Shown here one piece after another: positions 37,021-39,438 of a DNA stretch of 39,438 nucleotides. This DNA comes from Candidatus Bathyarchaeota archaeon (GTDB lineage Archaea > Thermoproteota > Bathyarchaeia > Bathyarchaeales > Bathyarchaeaceae). The position numbers were made by a program, and so were the translations under genes. Each line of letters opens with the position of its first letter. Positions within the stretch are counted from its first letter, which is position 1. Location: NCBI GenBank assembly GCA_026967815.1, contig JAPUUO010000003.1, positions 1 to 39,438 of the forward strand, written 5' to 3'. Under the pieces are notes generated by a model. It did no database searches. It was not told the origin of the DNA and was given only the letters and a program-made list of their open reading frames with translations.

Positions 37021-37593
37021 ATGTCATCTGACGAATTTGGAGAATTTGATGTGTTCAAAAGCGACCTCAAGAAGATAATTCAGAGAATGATGAGCGAGAT
37101 TAAGAATGCGACAAAAAACGGGAACCTCAAAGGCAAATGGGAGATCAACGAAATTGATAGAGACGGTGTAAAAGGATACAGTATTCAGGGACGCTTTGGA
37201 CCAGGTCAACCCTGGAAGCCGCTTGATCCCTTTAATCCCTTTGAACCACAGAATCCTATGAGGCCCCGACCAGGGCCGCAAAGACCATTTGAAGTTCCAC
37301 CGAGTGCTTTGAAAGAGACCAGCGAACCGCTTACGGATGTCTTCGAGGACGAGAAGATGATAAAGATCTATTTTGAAGTGCGAGGTGAAGATAAGAATGA
37401 TATACGATTGAATGTCACCGCAGGCAAGGTTGAGGTTAAGGCTAAAAACTTTTACAAGATGATTAACCTGCCGACAAGTAATATCATACTTGAAAAAGCA
37501 TCGTCAAAGTGCAAGAACGGTGTGCTTGAAGTAATAATTCCAAAGAAAGAGAAGACTCTTGAAAACGATGCGCGCAAGATAAATATCGACTAA
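37021..37593 (+). CDS. Hsp20/alpha-crystallin family small heat shock protein
   Basis: EPLTDVFEDEKMIKIYFEVRGEDKNDIRLNVTAGKVEVKAKN...KCKNGVLEVIIPKKE. Confidence 0.85.
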   Translation: MSSDEFGEFDVFKSDLKKIIQRMMSEIKNATKNGNLKGKWEINEIDRDGVKGYSIQGRFGPGQPWKPLDPFNPFEPQNPMRPRPGPQRPFEVPPSALKETSEPLTDVFEDEKMIKIYFEVRGEDKNDIRLNVTAGKVEVKAKNFYKMINLPTSNIILEKASSKCKNGVLEVIIPKKEKTLENDARKINID

Positions 37594-37598
37594 TTTCA

Positions 37599-38315
37599 GT
37601 GAGCATTATGGTAGAAATCTTCAATATTAACTATAATCAGTATGTTGATGTCGTTGGTACTGCTCACTTTACAAGACGTAGCATTAACGATGCCTATGAG
37701 TCAATAAAGTCTTTGAACCCTAAAGATGTCGCCATCGAACTCGATTGGACACGCTTCCAACATCTCAACACCGCATGCATAGGTTGCCCAAAAAGCGGAT
37801 CATGCAAAGGTCTCTGTGAATTCACTGGAGCCGCGGAAGCCTTAGGAAACGTCGACACCAACATATGGCTGATAGACATGACAGAACAAGAGATCCGACG
37901 CAGGATAAGAAGCAGAATGACCCCTTCCGAGAGAACTCGGATGGGCTTTCAGGTATACTATGAGGTAGATGAGGATCCCATTTGGCTTTGGGAGAAAGGG
38001 TTCAAGGACAGAGTGATCAACAACTCTAAAAAGCAGATAGAAGCCAGTCGACAGTTTTTTCCTTCTGTATGGCGGGTTCTTGTAGATGAACGAAATGCTT
38101 TAATGTCTGCTAGATTAGCGTGGATAGCGTCAAAGAATTTACATATCCATACAAGAAAGGACTCTAAGATACTTGCATTTGTCGGAGCTGCTCACGTTGA
38201 AGGAATAAAGGACCTGCTTATGGACCCCCTTCTAATCAAAGATCAGCTTAGAAGATTTCACTTATCGTTTACGGAGCCAACCCTTATCAGAAGAGTAGCC
38301 ATTCAATGGAACTAG
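37599..38315 (+). CDS. TraB-domain protein with Cys-rich insertion, no obvious TM
   Basis: VVGTAHFTRRSINDAYESIKSLNPKDVAIELDWTRFQHL; CIGCPKSGSCKGLC; FVGAAHVEGIKDLL. Confidence 0.8.
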   Translation: MSIMVEIFNINYNQYVDVVGTAHFTRRSINDAYESIKSLNPKDVAIELDWTRFQHLNTACIGCPKSGSCKGLCEFTGAAEALGNVDTNIWLIDMTEQEIRRRIRSRMTPSERTRMGFQVYYEVDEDPIWLWEKGFKDRVINNSKKQIEASRQFFPSVWRVLVDERNALMSARLAWIASKNLHIHTRKDSKILAFVGAAHVEGIKDLLMDPLLIKDQLRRFHLSFTEPTLIRRVAIQWN

Positions 38316-38669
38316 CGCTGTTTCAGCGCGCGCGCATATAAACCAAATCGAGAACTCCACGATCATAGCGCGAGAACTTCTTGAAGTGGACTTTCAGTCT
38401 GTCTGTGAGGAGGATAATTTCTTACAAATCTGAAAACGTATGTAGTGTTCATGGTCTAAGAATAACTATGAGTATCGGGCTTTATTCTCGTACTGTGGAG
38501 ACATCACCCGCTTTCCCCCGCAAATCCCCCATTTTTGCATTTTCCTTTCTAGTGTTCGGCTTCATCTTGCCAGATATCAGCAAATATGTCTCCAAAAGAG
38601 GGGGGAGGTAAAAAGTTGTTTCGCCTTCACTTCTTCTTCATGGTTTCACTTCAGTCATAACGAAGCTCT

Positions 38670-39173
38670 CTATGCATCCCAGGCAGGACCAACGTTCACA
38701 AACCTTACATACGTTCCCTCTGGCCACATTGATGCCTCAGCCGCAGCATCTTCTGGAGTGTATCCCTCCATCATAAACAGAGCCACAAGAGCTTCATACG
38801 AAAAATAAAACCACTTGTTTTTAAGAGCCTCTAATGCGGTCTCGGGATCAAGCAACATCATCATCCACGCTTCCAATCCGGAAAGGGTAATCTCTTCGGC
38901 TTTGTTCATTAGGCCTTTAGCCCTTGACGCATCAAGGCCATGCATGAAGTCAATTGGCATCTCTTCGGTGTTGGCCATCCAAGTGTGAGTTCCTCCGTTG
39001 GGAAGAATCGCGTCCGCTCCCCCAGCCGTGGCGGGAGGGCCGGGGTCCGGAGGCACGATCTCCACATGTGGGTTTTTTTCCCCTGCTTTCTGGGGTCCGA
39101 TAGGTTTAGCCAGCACTGGGGTTATCATCAACAACACTAGAAGAGCCAAGACAGGTATCAAAACTTTCTTCAT
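38670..39173 (-). CDS. Secreted protein, unknown function
   Basis: Signal peptide MKKVLIPVLALLVLLMITPVLA; strong GGAGGAGGTGA Shine-Dalgarno. Confidence 0.7.
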   Translation of the reverse strand: MKKVLIPVLALLVLLMITPVLAKPIGPQKAGEKNPHVEIVPPDPGPPATAGGADAILPNGGTHTWMANTEEMPIDFMHGLDASRAKGLMNKAEEITLSGLEAWMMMLLDPETALEALKNKWFYFSYEALVALFMMEGYTPEDAAAEASMWPEGTYVRFVNVGPAWDA

Positions 39174-39269
39174 TTCATTATCACCTCCTCCTAGTAAACA
39201 AATTTAAGGAATCACCAGAACAATGTTGGAAACAATTATAGGTATTATAACGCTTTGAATGTTAGCCCT

Positions 39270-39289
39270 ATTAATAACTTGTGAAACAA
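39270..39289 (-). promoter_or_regulatory. Conserved upstream element B, copy 2
   Basis: Minus strand TTGTTTCACAAGTTATTAAT, identical to 109-128. Confidence 0.6.
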
Positions 39290-39310
39290 CTCTATAGAAA
39301 CTTATTCACA

Positions 39311-39340
39311 TTTCATTTCATGTTGCATTAAAGATTTAAG
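39311..39340 (-). promoter_or_regulatory. Conserved upstream element A, copy 3
   Basis: Minus strand CTTAAATCTTTAATGCAACATGAAATGAAA; matches copy 1 at 28 of 30 positions. Confidence 0.6.
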
Positions 39341-39438
39341 GAGAAATGCTTACATTAATAAACTGATGAAGGCAAGGCATCAGCTTGCTTGATATTTGCA
39401 TTCCTGCTCTAACTTCTCGAGTGTAAGCTGACAGGCAA

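Noticed and set aside
1-39438. CRISPR arrays, transposases, prophage or obvious defence islands
   Set aside because: None recognised; the only tandem repeats are the in-frame 111-nt units of the surface protein.

Overview
Read by eye only, with no database searches. The window looks like an archaeal chromosome segment; the L40e, Alba, Orc1/Cdc6-like, DUF401/DUF47 and NusA-like KH content suggests a TACK archaeon, possibly Bathyarchaeia (inference). Most of it is ordinary metabolic and information-processing gene content: sucCD, aspS, PiT/DUF47, two MFS transporters, AfpA plus an iron-sulfur flavoprotein, NIF3, FAH, Alba, Hsp20, MGMT, DUF211/VIT1-like. There are three tRNAs, all on the minus strand. 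Two carry introns, and the one in tRNA-Phe sits at a non-canonical position (30/31). No CRISPR array, transposon or prophage was recognised. The most interesting signals are: (1) a conserved multi-block upstream leader shared by two unrelated secreted-protein genes at opposite ends of the window, with one block also in front of a small membrane cassette; (2) three perfect TTAC-N6-GTAA operators around the TATA box of a wHTH/Hsp20/Cys-rich TraB gene cluster; (3) a winged-helix domain in the same frame immediately after the UAG of an Orc1/Cdc6-like gene, with no canonical start codon; (4) a 1310-aa TPR/beta-domain/KaiC-like protein whose P-loop is missing; (5) at least nine (CG)4-type alternating tracts, mostly in spacers; (6) a one-base frameshift at an A7 run splitting a wHTH-TM gene; (7) several small genes or gene remnants absent from the ORF track (L40e, an AbrB remnant, overlapping small ORFs).
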